From Meandrina meandrites (taxonomy: Eukaryota > Cnidaria > Anthozoa > Scleractinia > Meandrinidae), in NCBI GenBank assembly GCA_963693305.1, contig OY855905.1:15806737-15870736 (forward strand): 64,000 bases of DNA. Direction: 5' to 3'. The position numbers were made by a program, and so were the translations under genes. Below are positions 63,486-64,000 of this stretch, piece after piece. The notes under the pieces were generated by a model. That model was not told where the DNA came from. It made no database searches and was given only the letters and a program-made list of their open reading frames with translations. Positions within the stretch are counted from its first letter, which is position 1. Each line of letters begins with the position of its first letter.

Positions 63486-63578
63486 AACCCTAGGGGTTAG
63501 GGTAAGGTTAGGGTTAGGTTAAGTTAGGGTTAGGTTAGGTTAGGGTTAGGGTTAGGTTAGGGTTAGCATAGGGTTATC
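63486..63578. repeat. Interstitial telomere-like TTAGGG tract
   Basis: Degenerate repeats of ttaggg and ttaggtt run for about 90 bp (ggttagggtaaggttagg...). TTAGGG is the animal telomere unit. Ordinary sequence follows on the right, so this is internal. Confidence 0.9.
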
Positions 63579-64000
63579 CTAGCAAAAATAAAGAAATCTC
63601 TTCTTTTGAATTGTATGGCATGAGTCGGTATCTAAATAAAGTCAAGGATTAGCGTCTAGAGAGTGAACGTTTTGCAATCTGTGAAAAAAGAAAACACTAT
63701 TATATGAAAAAACTTTCTCATGCACTGTTTTATGGAAAAGTAAAAAGGCTTTGAAATTTTGTGATGCTATCAGCAAAGCGCTTGCCATTTATGCTTTGTC
63801 TGCGCGACGAATTACAAAATTATTACGGAAGAAAACGTATTTGAAATTTCTCAGCAGTAAATTTCGCTAAGCGAAATGATTATTATTTGTGAATAACACT
63901 GCCGTTAGCAAAGCAAATTCAGTCCGTTTCACTAAAAAAGATACTTCCATTTTCGAACTACCGTGAACGGCGAACTTTTTTCCGCGAATTTTCACGCGTA
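63579..64000. other. Right edge, nothing recognised
   Basis: No gene or element end supported in the last 420 bp. Confidence 0.35.

Noticed and set aside
63486..63578. True chromosome end
   Set aside because: The tract is degenerate, short and followed by more than 400 bp of ordinary sequence.

Overview
The window looks like an AT-rich, gene-poor stretch of an animal genome, most likely an anthozoan cnidarian (coral or sea anemone). This is an inference. It rests on the mix of elements: L1/Tx1-like LINEs, CR1/L2-type LINE tails, Gypsy-type LTR elements with tRNA-Leu-like primer sites, PIF/Harbinger, pogo/Tigger and TTAA-type DNA transposons. It also rests on a decayed kinesin-light-chain-type TPR array, a KIAA1958/Crypton-like relic and TTAGGG-type repeats. 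There is no bacterial operon structure and I found no convincing tRNA or rRNA gene.

Layout. 1-5.1 kb: simple repeats, a decayed TPR gene (930-2215, minus) and a non-LTR reverse transcriptase fragment (2935-3420, minus). 5.1-8.2 kb: a foldback element carrying arrays of AGGTCA-type half-sites, then a tandem repeat split by a TTAA-flanked MITE. 10.7-16.0 kb: a nearly complete L1-like LINE with an 11-bp target duplication, intact ORF1 and broken ORF2. 16.5-17.2 kb: a Crypton/KIAA1958-like pseudogene. 17.5-22.6 kb: three copies of a promoter-bearing repeat family (CCAAT, CCAAT, TATA), with several MITEs. 23.4-27.7 kb: a Harbinger relic and a 2.36-kb TTAA element whose target-site duplication was itself hit by a Tigger element. 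28-31 kb: LINE debris and a 672-bp palindromic TTAA element. 31.7-42.7 kb: a pair of 1.4-kb inverted repeats about 8 kb apart, enclosing self-nested MITEs and a second L1-like LINE. 43.3-48.9 kb: an LTR retrotransposon whose central RT-RNase H module is inverted relative to gag-protease and integrase. 51.4-59.0 kb: a three-level nest (CR1-type LINE inside a Gypsy element inside an older Gypsy element). 59.4-64 kb: a Harbinger-like element, hairpins, MITE relics and a degenerate TTAGGG tract.

The strongest unusual system is the LTR element at 43256-48913. Its two 196-bp LTRs appear to differ at only two positions. The primer site, polypurine tract, gag-protease and DD35E integrase are on the minus strand, while the RT-RNase H module is on the plus strand. 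A 43-bp duplicate of a gag segment sits exactly at one inversion junction. I read this as a rearrangement made by template switching during reverse transcription, but a propagating ambisense family cannot be excluded without other copies.

Host coding sequence is almost absent. The best candidate is a 203-bp coiled-coil exon at 49729-49931 (minus), with a possible 32-bp phase-compatible downstream exon at 30190-30221. If both are real, most of this window is a TE-filled intron.
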